Translations under genes and position numbers: made by a program
Origin: Crocodylus rhombifer
Lineage: Eukaryota > Chordata > Crocodylia > Crocodylidae
Reading direction: 5' to 3'
Assembly: GCA_038503035.1 (NCBI GenBank)
Contig: JAVSML010021685.1
Coordinates: 1 to 64,000 of the forward strand
Length of the DNA: 64,000 nt
Shown: positions 48,222-60,670 of the stretch, in pieces
How the letters are laid out: every line of letters starts with the position of its first letter
Numbering within the stretch: the stretch's first letter is position 1
Notes under the pieces: model-generated
What the model saw: only the letters and a program-made list of their open reading frames with translations
Told to the model about the DNA's origin: nothing
The model's database searches: none

Positions 48222-49496
48222 AAATGGCTGTAGTAATGTTTTATGCTACCAACTGATTTGAAATAAGTACTCAAAATAGTCCTTGGTGGTCAAGGGCACT
48301 GGAATAACTAAGAGCCCTTGATGGACGTTTTATGAAAAAACATTTTTTGAGAAAAATGCTTACTCATTGAAGCCTTTATTTTTGGCAAATATTTACATCA
48401 CTTCAATGAAACTGTCATTAAGGAAGCTTTTTAAGTCCGTGATAAAAAAAGAAAAATAGAGCACCCCAGAATAGTCAATAGCCCAGTGGTTCAATCCACT
48501 CGTACAAGATTTGGGAGATGCAGGCTCAAGTTCTTGTAGAAGAGGGACTTAGCCTTAGGTCTCCTATGATCCATGGGCACACCCTAACCACTGGCTTGTA
48601 GCATTCGTTTCTTTTTTTCTTGGACCGAGTGAATATTTACCTTGACATAAAATGGATCAACGTCAGTGTAAAAGAGCTTTTTCTTTAGCACACACTAAGA
48701 GTCCTGAGTTCTAAATCAGGCAGAAAAGGGACTTGAACCCAGGTCTCTCAGATCCCATGTAAAGCGTCTGCCTACCTGGCAGTTATTCTTAGCTTGGGAG
48801 GGTTCCCTTCTTTCAAATTCTGAAACTTCAGTGCTTTCATGAAATAGAAATATTGGTTTTTGATCAACCCTAATAGCTAGAAATGGAGTCACAGACATGG
48901 AGTTTTGGGTGGGAAAAGTTCCCCATTTCTCTTCTTTTTGAATATCAATATGTGGTAGATAGTTCCAAAAAGAAGATAAAATAGTACTCAAGTCTTACTC
49001 AAGTCTTGTCTGAATGATTCTATTGAGGAGTGACAATCTGATGAATTTGTCTGCCCATATCAAAGTTATTAATTCTTCTTGGAGGTATGATCTCCTTATT
49101 CAACAGCAAAATTTGTTTTGAATGTGAAGTTAGTCTGTCTTCTTTGTTGTCCCTTTACCACTACCTTGGAATGAGATTGAATGAGTTAATGACACAGGCT
49201 AAGGATGGAGAGCTGATAGAGAGTCACTCATGAAACTCTTCTATTCAGTTGGAAATACCCTTGGACATTGAATCTGGCCAGATTAAGAAAACCAATCTTT
49301 CCTAATAGGACAGTAACTAAGTAAAGGATAATTTGGTCAGGAGATTTTGAACAGTTGATGAGTCTTATCAGAGGGCCCCATGACAGTACAACTTTATGGA
49401 AGTCCGAGTCTTTCACCTAGTTGGTTAATAGAAAAAACTGATACCAGAAGGGGGTATGAAGCTCTGAAGAAAGAGAAAGGATTCTGGACACTAGAG
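48222..49496. other. Intergenic, nothing recognised
   Basis: AT-rich sequence with only short random frames. No repeat end or exon was recognised. Confidence 0.6.
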
Positions 49497-50393
49497 CAGG
49501 AGTGGGAAAAATACATCCCATGGGCTGGATCTGGCCTCCCACTGCTACCAGGTGCACAGCAGGGCTGGGACAGTGCAGTGGCCAGATTCACTTCCCAGCA
49601 GCCACAGTGTTGGTGGCTCCTTCCAGCTGCCATAATTGCCAGACCCAGCCCCACTGCCCAGTCACCCTAGCCCATCCTTCTGGCACCCAGTACCAGGGCT
49701 GGGACCTGTGTGGGCAGGGTGCTTGGCTAGGCTGCTGGGATGGAGCTGCAAGTGGGTGGGTAGTGGCAAGATGGGTGGGTGGGGCTGGGGAGACCATGGG
49801 ATCTTAGGGCAGTGACAGTGCGAGGCCAGGACCCAGGGCAGAGCCACAATCCACTGCCCACGTGGCCCTGCAACAGGTGCAGGTTCCGCGAGCAGGGTGT
49901 GCAGAGAGCAGATTGCAGCTCTGCCCCAGCCCCAGCCCCGCACTGTCCCTGTCCCTGTCCCAGGATCCCAGATCTGGCATCAGATGCAGCTCCCAGGGGT
50001 GGCGCATGCCAGTAATTAGAGCCATCTGTCCCCGCATCCTCTCCCACTGGCCCTGGGAGCATGGGAGAAGTCACTAGAAGACTGGGCTGAAAAGTGTGGC
50101 TCCATCCACATGTCCACCCGCCTGCTTTCCTACCCACCCCCAGCAGAACATACTGCTTAGAGTGTAGGGGCAGACAGCTCAAGCATGCAGGAAGGCAGGG
50201 GAGGATAACAGCAGCATCAGTCCCTAGAGGATCAGTGGGAGACACCACTGGTCTGTGACATGCTGCAGCAGGCACGAGGAGCCAGAGGGGGAGGAAAGTG
50301 CTTTATTCCTCACACATGGGCTGGGCAGAGTGGCACCCCTCAAGGGTTCTTGCAGCACCCCAGGGTACCACAAATCCTGGTTGAAAATCACTG
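49497..50393. mobile_element. hAT-like cluster, GC-rich
   Basis: The left end CAGGAGTGGGAAAAATACAT followed by GGGCTGGATCTGGCC belongs to the family seen at 41128. The right end is the reverse complement of CAGTGATTTTCAACCAGGAT, a different hAT-type terminus like that at 16534. No matching 8-bp duplication was found, so these are probably two adjacent or nested elements. Frames up to 182 codons inside are repeat-derived. Confidence 0.5.
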
Positions 50394-51080
50394 GTCTATA
50401 TGTTACATGTCACAATTCTTATGTGTTCCTGGAGAGGCAAACTGTAAAGCAGAGTGCCTCCAAATTTGGAGCTCTAGGAAAGGGGGTGTTTAAACTGTCG
50501 GGGGAGACTAGAGCAATGGAGCGTGAGATTCTGCTACCTGGAAAGGATAGGAAATGTTCCCAAGAAGTATGAGAAAGGACAAAGACAAGGCAGTGTGGGC
50601 AAAAGGAGCCTTTAAAAGTATGCAGGTCCTGCTTGAGAGACCCAAGCACAGCAGCACTCCTTAAGTGGGAGGCTGAAGTTATCTTAAAGGAAGTTCAGCA
50701 GTTCTCATAGCAACAAATGTTTTTGAAGTTCACATTATAAAGCCAACATGGCTTGGTCTCTATAAGAGATGCATTCAGTGCACACTTCTTCTGTTAAAAC
50801 TAACAGGAGTTAACTGCAAAATTTTCCCTTCACTCCCTCTCTCCATCTCACGATGAAAAAGCCTCTAAGTCTTTTGGGGTTGTTTGAGGAGAAGCTATTT
50901 GCATTCCTATTTATGCCTCTCCTGAAGCAGGGAAACTGGACAGGAGCCAGAAGATGCATTTAGGTCCTGTTGCTACTCTTTGTTCTGATTTCCTATTTTG
51001 AATGTTCAGATCTTCCTTTTAACCATGATTATACTAGAGGCCCAGTACCTATAGGGCATTTAATTAAACACAGGATTGTG
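50394..51080. other. Intergenic, nothing recognised
   Basis: No gene, RNA or repeat ends were recognised. Confidence 0.5.
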
Positions 51081-51330
51081 GCTGGGTCTACACGAGATTC
51101 TGACTGTGCAGCTGTTACTGCACAGTCATTTAGTACTTGTATAAGCAAGTACTAAATGACTGCACAGTAACCAGTTACTACACAGTAGCGCCACCAAATG
51201 GCTTTTTTGTGTTGTGGACTTCGCAGTAGAGTTGCATCACGCTTCCTGCCACATGATGCTACTTCACAGTAGTCATGGACTATTGCACAGTCAGCGTCTC
51301 TGCACAGTCAGCATCTCGTGTAGACACAGC
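51081..51330. repeat. Foldback element with 26-bp hairpin arms
   Basis: The ends GCTGGGTCTACACGAGAT and the reverse complement of the right end, GCTGTGTCTACACGAGATGC, are near-perfect TIRs. An internal hairpin at 51114-51171 has 26-bp arms (24 of 26 paired) and a 6-nt loop TATAAG, and contains ACTGCACAGT motifs. Further ACTGTGCAGTA / TTGCACAGTCAG copies follow. No coding capacity. Confidence 0.85.
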
Positions 51331-54300
51331 GTGTGTGTCTATTTTATAGATATAATTCCTAAAAAATTAATACTTAACAATCTTGAGCACTTGCTTTAAC
51401 TAAGTCACCTTTTGCTATTTAGATGAATGCTCTTCCCTCACCCTGCAATTTGTTGTATAGTCCATGGCATAAAATTATAAGCTCATAAATTCATGGACTT
51501 TAAGAATCTTATGTACTGTGCAGTGCCTCGCAGAGTTGTTAGGCTACAGGGGAATAGGTTATAATAACAGATAACCAGTTTTACAGCCTCAAAATGAAAG
51601 GTGCCAGGTAGACAGGATTTGTGCCAGAGTCAATGTATTCCTGATCTGTGCAACAGCAAAAAGATTCAGAGGTCTAAAATCAGAATCTCCTTATAGCTTC
51701 CTTTACTACCTTGGGTACAAAGCAGCATCAAATACACTTGTTGTCACATGTAGAACAAGTGTAGAATCTGTCCCTAAGCCCCAGGAAATCATTATTATGT
51801 AAGTCATCCTACAAAAATGTAAATACATCAGTAATTTTTGCAGAAAATTAACAAAACAAGTGCCAATTTACACTGTTGAAGTGTAACCAAGTTCTTGCTC
51901 TGTTTCCTAAAGATATCGTTTTGAATTCTCATGAGTCCTACCAGCTGACTGCTATCAAACATTATACCTTCAGGCCTGTTTTTTCTCCTCTTATTATTCA
52001 CAACTTTCTTTTTGTATTTGATGCAGGATGGGTGTTGTTTCTTATTTTTGCTAGAGGTGGACTCAGGAATGGAATGTATGACTGGGTCACTGGGTCTACT
52101 ATCTTGACTATGTTTCCTGCCCTGTTAAATAGAAGACTATAGGTGAATCCCTCTTTTGGAACAGCAGGCTGATCCCTTCTTGAGGTCTTGAGTTCTTAAA
52201 TCTAAATATCATTCAAGGAAAAGACTCATAATATTCACAGGCATTAAAAATAAGAAGGAAGGCATCTGAAGAGGGGAACTCTTTGTAGATCTTGAGGGAA
52301 AACAGAAGGTAATGAAGACAACAAAGCTTGTTATGTCAAGGATTTTTAAAATCATAAACCAAGATACTAACTTAATGTGGCCCTCAGTTTTCCACCAAAA
52401 AGGAGGTAAATTGCAATTAACATAAAAACAAGGCCATCAAACTCATGCAGTGAAGAAAACTGAATTGAGTGTTTCATGTTGGTTCACCAAGGTTGAGTAC
52501 TTAAGATGACATACTCCCTTTAATCCACGGCAAAATGCCTGCTAATGTCAATGGGAGGTTTGCACAGAGATAAATCAGAGAATGGGGCCCTGGTAATAAC
52601 TGAACTTTTAGGCTGAGGCTGTAAGGGGTTAGAGGCCTAAAGCATTTGGATGTGAAATTCTTATTACAATTCATTGTAATTGGATATCCACATGCTTTAA
52701 GGGACTTTGAAGCTCTCAGTCTTAGTTATTATTATCGTATTTGTTCAGTATCTCACTGTCATGTTTTATATCACTTTGTATGTATGATAGTTCTGTTTCA
52801 TCTCTGAAGATAAGCAGTAATTTTGCTCATTTGATACACCCTCCCCCCCTTTCTTTTCTCCTTATTCCTTTTGTGATTTCTCTTTTTCTTATTCATTTCC
52901 TGCTTACCAGCAACTCCCAATTCACGTATGTCACCCTACTGTATGGGGCCCATTCCCACCTCTTCCCTGTTCTGTCTGCCCTGAAAAATGATAAGCAATG
53001 GAAGACTTTATGTTTTTATTAAAGCAACATCACTGGTCTATAATGATGAATAGGAAACTAGGCAATTCACATCTCTGCCATTTTTTCAATCAGTCTACTG
53101 ATTCAGACAGGCAGCACTGCAATGGTTACTCAGTTTACCTTTAGAAGGTTATTTCTGCAACTGTGAGGACTAAAATCTATCAAGCTCATTAAGTCTAGTC
53201 CCCTGCTATTGGAGGCAACTGTGTCATCTACTCCTCTTTATTTTCTTTGAAGAAAGTTTAGACCTGTATGATATCATTCAGGTCTTATAATTGAGGGTAG
53301 AATCTGTAAACTATATCTGCAACCCTAGCATAAACCTTAGCAAATAAACAGCTGTTTCACAAAATGTTCTCAAACATCAAATTAAGCTAAATCCTAAATG
53401 TAAATCCAAAAAAAGGCTATTGTGAGCTGTGAGTTTTGTAGGGACTGATATCCCACTAGAGTTGTTCCAGTGCTTGCCTCCAACAGTGGATCCAGGATGA
53501 TAAAAAAAATGATGCAGCAGAGCTCACCATGCATACATCTGGCAGTCAAGACCAGGGCTCTTAGGGGTGAACCAGTGATGGACCAGTAGGAAAGGAGAAG
53601 GTGCAACTGCACCACTGGACTTCCCCTTTACTTGTAACCAGTCCACTAGCAAAGGTATCTATAGACAACAATTTATGTTAATTGTGAAATATTATGACAA
53701 GAATAAGATTCACACACATTATAAAGTTTATGGAACTGTGATAACTAGCATTGCCTAATAACTGGGCCTAATAATTTCAAAGCAATAACTGATGTGTTTC
53801 AGGAAACCGTCTACAATGATCTCATGGAACTGGAGTTGAATGGAATAAGCTGTCTTGTAAAATATTCAGCTATGTGGACTTAATATTTGAAGTTGATTTT
53901 GTTTGCTTTATAAGCCAATTACATGCAAAATGCCTAGAGCCTTGTGACATTTCTGTTGCACTGCAGAATATACTGACATTCTTAAGAAGATGCCAAGAAT
54001 TTTCCTATCTCGACTTTTCCCAAATCCCATAAGCACATTGATACAAAATGCCTAGAATGTAAACCATTTTATGTGATTAATAAAAGCACAAACCCTGTAG
54101 CAGCAAGGTGTCTTGATAGCTTATTTTAGATCCTAATGGTCTTATTCCAACCTTTCATCAATTTATCCTGGATTATAGTGAATTTATATCTGATTCTGAG
54201 TGGCATAACTGAGATCAGAATTAGGTCCTATGAAACTGAATAAAAAGAAAATGTGGGAAATATCGGCCTGGTTTGACAACATGTTATAACTAGTTTGAAC

Positions 54301-55904
54301 CTATATATTCCTCAAAACAAATATAAATTAGGTTCATATACTACAGTCATTTACAGCAGATTATGCATCACTTTGTTGAGAAGTAATCTGTTCAAATACG
54401 GTATCATCTCTATACTTCCAACAATAATTAAACCATAAAAAGATATTAATTGATATCATTGACATGAATGGCATCTTCATAAGGAATAGCTTGGTTCTGG
54501 GCAACATGAGAGAGAGGTGGTTGGGGTTTTTTGTTATGTTTTATATAGGGTTATTCTACCCCAAAAATTCTCACGAAGCCCCTGCAGTCAAATTAATTAA
54601 GCTTTGCTGACACCGAGACACCCCCCCAGCCACATTACAGGTATTAACTGGCTAATTGCACAGTTACATGGAGACCAGCTATACATGCAAAGTAGCTATC
54701 ACACAATAAGAAAGCTCCAACTAGCGATAAAGTTCGACATTGAAAACATGTACTGACTTGATAGCTGGTTGCTATCCAGCTTTAATTTGCAGGGTCTCGC
54801 CTGTGGCTGGGAGCCGCATCAGCTGACAAGTCTGCTAACCTCAGGAGTACACCATGCCCAGTGTAAAACCCCCAGGCCCTGGGGATTGAGGCAGCTGGGA
54901 TCCCCAGAGCTCAGGGGTGCATGAAATCCCTGGGCCCTGGAAATTGCAGCTGCCATGATCCCTAGGGCATGATCCCAACACACCCTTACGTACACATGTA
55001 GAGGGGTCCTGACAAGAAAACATTCTGTACGTTGCTGCTGGATTTACCAAGTGATGTATATGCACAGGGCCAAAGTAAGAATACAAACAGTTTTAGGAAA
55101 GTATGTGAAGAGCTACTAAATAACTGTTGGCAAAATGAATGAAGTTACTACAGTAGCAGACAATGTTCACACTTGCAACCTCTTTTAGCATAGTATGGCT
55201 TTAGCTGGCATAGAATGGAAGCAGTCACTTATATTCTCATGATTTCTTACCAAGTCTTGTGACATATGGTATTTTTTTCTTAAAGTCCCAGTTGCTGCTC
55301 TTTTTCTTAAACTGAAATAATTTTTAAAAGATGAAAGGACATTTCTAGCTTCCCAGCTCCTCCACCCAGAGAGGGAGAAAAAGTCCAGTTCCCAGAATCA
55401 ACTCAGAAACTACAAAGCCAAGAGAAATAGCTTCAATAAATTTTTTTTTTTAGTTATTTGGGAACCTGAATTGAAGATTTTTGAATATCTGGCATCCGTA
55501 ATACTGGTTACCATAGCTAAATGTTCAAATGTTCAGTCAAAGGGTACATCTCTTATTGACAATTACTACTTTTTCAGTATTTCTGTTGGCTATTGGCTAA
55601 AGTTCTATAGGATGTTTATAACATTTTTCTTTAATGAAAAAATGGCTAAGTTAATAATATCTTCTGGAGGCTTGTAAGGATCTGGCCAAATGCCTACAAA
55701 GTACAGGGAAAAGATCCTCATTATACCGTATATATTTGAATCCTCTGCACACACCAAAGGGTAATTTGTTGATTTGAAGTTTCAGCAAGAGCTTGATGCA
55801 GGGGATTTGTAGATATTTTACAAAAATAACTTCAAATTACTAATTTACCAAAACTAACATCATTGTAGGCAAGTGCACTTTTACCATGGCTCAAGTACTG
55901 GACA
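51331..55904. other. Intergenic, no gene recognised
   Basis: AT-rich with random short frames. A fragment at about 54550-54730 (GGTATTAACTGGCTAATTGC, then ACAGTTACATGGAG) looks like a degraded copy of the foldback family. Nothing else was recognised. Confidence 0.55.
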
Positions 55905-56163
55905 CACTAGGCACGTCTACAAGTGCATTTATGTGCCATAATTACAGTGCATTAAGCTTAGTAATTGTAATAACAAGTACTAACTTAATTCTCTGTAATC
56001 AGTGCTACTGCACAGTAGTGTCGGCACACATTTTTTAGTGCTGCTAATGCGCAGTAGACTAATGCTGCGCATTAGCGCATAGCATGGTTTTCACCATGAC
56101 ATGCTAATGCTCAGTAGATTTAGTCTACTGCACTTTTAGCTTCTCATATTGACATGCTCACTG
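55905..56163. repeat. Foldback/TIR element (259 bp)
   Basis: The left end CACTAGGCACGTCTACAAGT and the reverse complement of the right end, CAGTGAGCATGTCAATATG, are TIRs. The interior has TGCGCAGTAGACTAATGC and its inverted relatives, consistent with the same family as 1282 and 31955. Confidence 0.7.
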
Positions 56164-57002
56164 CGTGGAAAATAGATTTTAGATTTTTCATGGTCAGCTG
56201 AACAAACTGGGTGGTGTGAAAGACACAAATTATGCATAATTTCAAAACGAAGCTAACACAAATCCTGACAGGTGTTGTTTCCACTGTGGTTTATCTCATG
56301 TCTTCAACGTCCTTTTGAAGTCAATGGGAATTGAAATTCGGAATTCTGCACAACAACTTAATTCTGATCAGAGTTTAATGGTTTTCTATAAAAGATAACT
56401 GGAGATCCATTATGGATTGTAGAATGTCCAGTCTTTGAGTCAAATATATTTTTGGTATAAGCCAGTGCTACTCCATGAAAACAAAGATGAGATTGTTCTC
56501 ACAAATAAAGGAGAAATTCTGGCCTGTTTCATAGTTGTTTCTATATCTCCCTCACCTATCTCTCTTTTTAGCTCCTCTTTCACCCTCCTATTTTATGTTC
56601 TTTTCTTACTGGATAACAGAAGATTGTATGACAGAGTAACAATTTCCCTCCCTACTGTATTTCAGGAAAAGATAAGTTGTTGAGAAACAATGTAGAAAAC
56701 TTCTTAAGAACCATCTATTTTGGTTGCAAATCCATTGGATAACTTGGGTGCATTTACATGCATACTTTAATGTGGAGCTAACCAATTAGAAATGAATGGC
56801 AAAACAAGAAAGTGTGAATTTTCCATAGATGAAAGCATAGAACCAGATTTTTTCATTGTTATTTGCAAGTATTTTAATTCTTTGGTATACAGATGCACAA
56901 CACAACCCATTATAAATCTTAGACTTGCTTATCATTAGTTTAATGGAAGGGAAACTATGTATTTGTATCATTTTTTTCAAAGAACCACAGGAAAGAAAAG
57001 GT
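56164..57002. other. Intergenic with a fragment of a foldback element
   Basis: GGGTGCATTTACATGCATAC at about 56747 matches a foldback-element end, but no partner end was found. The minus-strand frame of 64 codons at 56786-56980 is not recognised. Confidence 0.45.
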
Positions 57003-57309
57003 CACTGTGGGTGTGTCTATGCATACTATTAATTCAACTGAACACAATCTGGTGCAGTTTGCTCCAGAGTTTATTGCTGCCACGCACCATGTTTATACCT
57101 GCACCCAGGACCTCAGCACATTGAGCCAGGTTGGAGCAGCCCCAGCTGGCAGGGGACCCTGTGGGTCAGCCTGCAAACCCAGGGCTGCTCCGCCACAGCT
57201 CAGTGTGCTGAGGAGGGGCTGGTTGGGGCACGAATGTCAGGCAGCCCCCACACTGAAGTAACCTTATGCCCCAGCCAGCCCCATCAGCATCTAAACATCC
57301 ATTGCAGTG
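57003..57309. repeat. TIR element (307 bp) abutting an unexplained open frame
   Basis: The left end CACTGTGGGTGTGTCTATGC and the reverse complement of the right end, CACTGCAATGGATGTTTAGA, are diverged TIRs. The core is GC-rich. It ends about 20 bp from the stop codon of the minus-strand frame at 57329-57781. Confidence 0.55.
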
Positions 57310-57328
57310 GAGTTGTAAAAAATTAATC

Positions 57329-57781
57329 TTATTGGGAAAAATCTAAATATTTAACACTTACAAAGCTACCCAGAACATCCTGATTCCAGTTTAGCCACCT
57401 ATAAAAAACCAAGAAGAAAACTGCCACTAAGTTCTTCTTTAGGCCATGATACAAGATGAAGTCAGAACTATGAATAAACTTTTGAACAGATGGCAGTCCT
57501 CTTGTCCAAAAGGTACTATTCTTAACTGAAACATACTCTAGTTCAAGTAAGTCATCTGGAGCACGTCTGTCACCATTTCCTATATAAATATGTCCTTCTA
57601 ATGTCCAAATGATAGCTATGAGACTACTTCTGTCTATTTGTGCTTTTATACTAAATTCTGCATCATGGTACCTAGGTAGCTTAAATATAAACTTAATGTG
57701 TTTGGATTTTTCATGTTTGGAGCTTCTCTCAATTTGTCCCAGAGCAACAAAGGAAACGTGTGTGTGTGTGTGTTTATTATT
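57329..57781 (-). pseudogene. Unidentified coding-like fragment (150 open codons, no ATG start)
   Basis: I do not recognise this. On the minus strand the frame is open from just after a stop at 57782-57784 to TAA at 57329-57331. The first few codons fall in a (CA)n microsatellite, so the meaningful part is about 57332-57760. The translation has balanced composition and protein-like patches: KFIFKLPRYHDAEFSIKAQI, SLIAIIWTLEGHIYIGN, RAPDDLLELEYVSVKNSTFW, LPSVQKFIHSSDFILYHGL, FYRWLNWNQDVLGS. The alternating hydrophobic WTxxGxIYIG pattern recalls a beta-propeller or other beta-rich extracellular domain, but that is a guess. A consensus donor TTT|GTAAGTG lies at 57361-57360 and a good acceptor (T-rich tract, TATAG) at 57400-57399. 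It could be an exon of an unrecognised gene, a decayed gene or retrocopy, a transposon-encoded piece or an ancient viral insertion. Confidence 0.4.
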
Positions 57782-57939
57782 TTAATTTCTGAAGAGAAGC
57801 TAGAATATAAAGATAGGCATTAGATTGTAATCTGAAAATCATGAGGTTCATGGTCATTCTCAGCACTTCAGGAATAAAGCTTTCAGTGTAATTGTTTAGA
57901 GATTTTTTTTAAACCAACAAGAGGCCATATGGAGCAAGC

Positions 57940-58098
57940 CTTCTAGGGAACTGCAGAATGTCTCTCAGTTGAGGTTTTCAAGAAAAGGCTGGATAGGCAC
58001 TTGCCTGGGATAGTTTAGGAATAGTGCAATTTGCATCCATACAGGGAATTGGACTAAATGACCCTTGAGGTCTCTTCCAGCCCAATAATTCCATACTT
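57940..58098 (+). mobile_element. CR1 LINE 3'-end fragment
   Basis: GAGGTTTTCAAGAAAAGGCT then GGATAGGCACTTGCC encodes the end of the CR1 ORF2 C-terminal region (VFKKRLDRHL-like), followed by GGACTAAATGACCCTTGAGG and TCTCTTCCAGCCC, the usual 3' end. Short and 5'-truncated. Confidence 0.8.
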
Positions 58099-58384
58099 TG
58101 GATGTTCTTGTCTGACCTTCTGAGTAATCATATAATCATTTAATCTGGAAAAGATGCCTAGTGAATAATTCCATCCATTATCCTGCTTTATGGCAAACCT
58201 GATTTCATTCTTACTAGACAAATCAATGAATAATATACAGATGCTTGTTTTGGGCCCTAAATATCTTCAATGATGGCAATTCTTCATGCCATAATTAGCA
58301 TATGCTATATATTGTGTTATGTATACTAATGAAGTATTTCCTGCTGGAGCTTCAGTCAACTGCTGCTTGTTTTTCCTCACTGGG

Positions 58385-59610
58385 GCTAGGGATAGACCTT
58401 CAAAAAGCCTGAGCCTAAATTGATTCAATCTTTGCAGGTTAGCCTAACCTGCAGAGCATAAATCAGTTTCCAAGTAGATAGATGTTCCCTTTCTATTCAC
58501 GAAATGCAGGCACATGCCTGCAGCAGCTCAAGCCAGAAGCCTGGGGGTGCTAGAGCAGCCCTCCCTTTCTCAGGAAAGCTAAGCTGAGGAGGGAGGCATA
58601 GCCAGGCTCTGGCAGGCCCACCCCAGCAGCTCCCTAACAGCTGGAAGCAATCCCAGCACACAGGGCCACCTTGCCCCAGAGGGGAACTCTTCCCCCTCCT
58701 CCCTCTCCCTCACTGCTACAGAGCTGGGAGGGGGGCCTTGTTCAGTGCTGGGAGGGCTCTTCTCTTCCCTCCTCCTACCACAGTACTGGGGTGAGGAGTG
58801 GGGCTCTGTGAGGCTGACTGGCCCCAGAGGGGGACTTTTCCCCCTGCTTCTCCTCCATCACTGGAGGGTGGGGAGGTGGGGGCTCTACAGGATGCTGGCC
58901 AGCCCCAGAGGTGGACTCTTTCCCCTACTCCTCCCCCCCAGGGGAGGAGAAGGCTCTGTTCCATGCTGGGGGAAAGTCTTCCCCCTCCACCTCCTTCCCC
59001 CAGAGGGGCAGTGGGAGTGCAGAGCAGGATGTGTGTGTGAGGGTCGGGGGAAGAGTGGGACAACCAACCCAGCATGGCCCTGTTAAAGTGAATGGGGCAG
59101 GGAAAAGGGTTAATTCCTCCCTCTGTTCCTTCCCTGTAGCCAGGGTCTGCCAGCTCCAGGGGCCACCACTGTAGCCCCCTCCCCTCTGCTCTCTGGCAGA
59201 CAGGCTGACCCCAGCTCTGGTGGGGAAAGAGGGAAGGATTAACCCTCTTCCTGCCCACTTTGCCTTAACAGGGCCATGCTTGCCGGTATCTCCTCTAGCA
59301 CCGGTCCCTGCTCGGGCTTGAGAGTAGAGGGGCAGAGGCAGGCCTGTGGCTAGAACAGAGAGCCCCACCCAGCCTAGGGAGCATGCTGGGATGCTGGGGG
59401 AGTCTAGTTTAGCTTAAACCAGCAAGAGGTCTGAGACAGACATTGAGTAAACCAGTTTGAGCCAAATCATTTAAGTCTGATACTACATTCATCCAGGTTT
59501 ATCTCAAACCTATTTTGGCCATTTTACGTGCACTGAATGTCTGTTCTGTTACAAGTTTAAACCAGTTTCTGATCACTTAAACCAGTTTATGTGTAATGTC
59601 TGTCCCTAGC
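58385..59610. mobile_element. 1.2-kb TIR element with GC-rich minisatellite core
   Basis: The left end GGCTAGGGATAGACCTTC and the reverse complement of the right end, GGCTAGGGACAGACATTAC, form TIRs. The right arm has repeated AAACCAGTTT motifs (59440-59590). The core carries the tandem array at 58673-59045 and long C/T runs. Frames of up to 180 codons in the core are repeat-derived. Exact end bases and target duplication are not resolved. Confidence 0.65.
58673..59045 (+). repeat. Minisatellite, about 75-80 bp unit, 4-5 copies
   Basis: Diverged units begin near 58673, 58747, 58823, 58904 and 58976. Each has GGACTCTTCCCCCTCCTCC-like sequence, a CACTG/ACTGGGG part, then GGGGCTCTGTTCAGTGCTGG-like sequence and, in some, CCCCAGAGG. 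Confidence 0.65.
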
Positions 59611-60670
59611 CTGGTTGAGAAAAATTGATCCCTGTCTCTGTCATATCATCCCTTTGCCCACTCATAAATAATTCTGTTCTCTCTCTCACCTGGATATACA
59701 CTCCAGGTAGGTGTAGATTGTGGCATTTATGCCATAGTTCTGTGTAGGAGGTGGAGAGTCCCAACAGAGGATGAAGGGAGTAAGTGAAACTGTCTGAGAC
59801 AGATGTTTCCTCAGATATTCTTTAGGGCAAGATTCATGCATGATGTCTACTTCACTCACTAGGATGGAACAGCTTGCTTCAGGTAGTACTCTGTCCCAAC
59901 TTCATGCAGGAGTCAAGCCCCGTCCCTTCTCACACTCCTTTCAGCATCCTGCTGCTGATGGTGTCTAGCAGATATGAGCAGCCTCTGCTTCCCTCAGAGC
60001 TTGAATTATTGTGGGAAGGCCTTGCAGAACTGCACAATGGTGAGCAAGGCTTTTTGCTCCAGGATCTAGCAATGACCTTTTGCAATTAGAGCAATGAGCT
60101 TTCTGTGCCAACTGTGACACATAATACATCCAAAGGATTTATTTTTTTAAAGATCTAGAGACTGCCACTCACTATGAAGCAGGAGATTTATGAACAGGAA
60201 TTACCATATCATTGATTTTTCCATCTCCCTCCATTTGTCAGACAATTGTACATTGGACAATTTAAAGCAATAATTACTGTTGTATGTAGACAACCACAAT
60301 CCCGCACCTCCATGAATAACATTGCCTGAGGTGTAACACAACTTAATCAGAATTAAAGAAACAGTCATAATGGAGGCTACAGGCAGCTACAGAGGAAGTG
60401 GGGTTTGTGGCTCAAGTTTGTGCTCAGAGATGATGGAGAGAAAAGGTTGGAAGTTAGACCTTGGAGAAGGAAAGAAAATGAGCACTCTGCAGAGGCCAGA
60501 TCCTGGACTCAAGAAGGAAATTGTTTTGGGTCCTTCTGGGATCCCAAAATTATGATGGATTCAGCCATGAGAAATTCTAATTCATCCCAGATAGTCTGGA
60601 GTTAGGTATTTCACACAGGGTAATTAATGCAAACGAATAAACTCTGGCACAATTTGAGCTGAAGTAAACT
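59611..60670. other. Intergenic, nothing recognised
   Basis: AT-rich sequence without recognised exon or repeat ends. Frames under 75 codons only. Confidence 0.55.

Noticed and set aside
49727..50275. 182-codon minus-strand frame
   Set aside because: Lies in GC-rich hAT-like repeat sequence; no recognisable motif and overlapped by frames on the other strand.
56786..56980. 64-codon minus-strand frame near the unidentified fragment
   Set aside because: AT-rich composition, no conserved-looking pattern, and separated from the fragment by a TIR element; no evidence that the two belong together.
58716..59368. 180- and 147-codon minus-strand frames
   Set aside because: Encoded by the minisatellite core of a TIR element.
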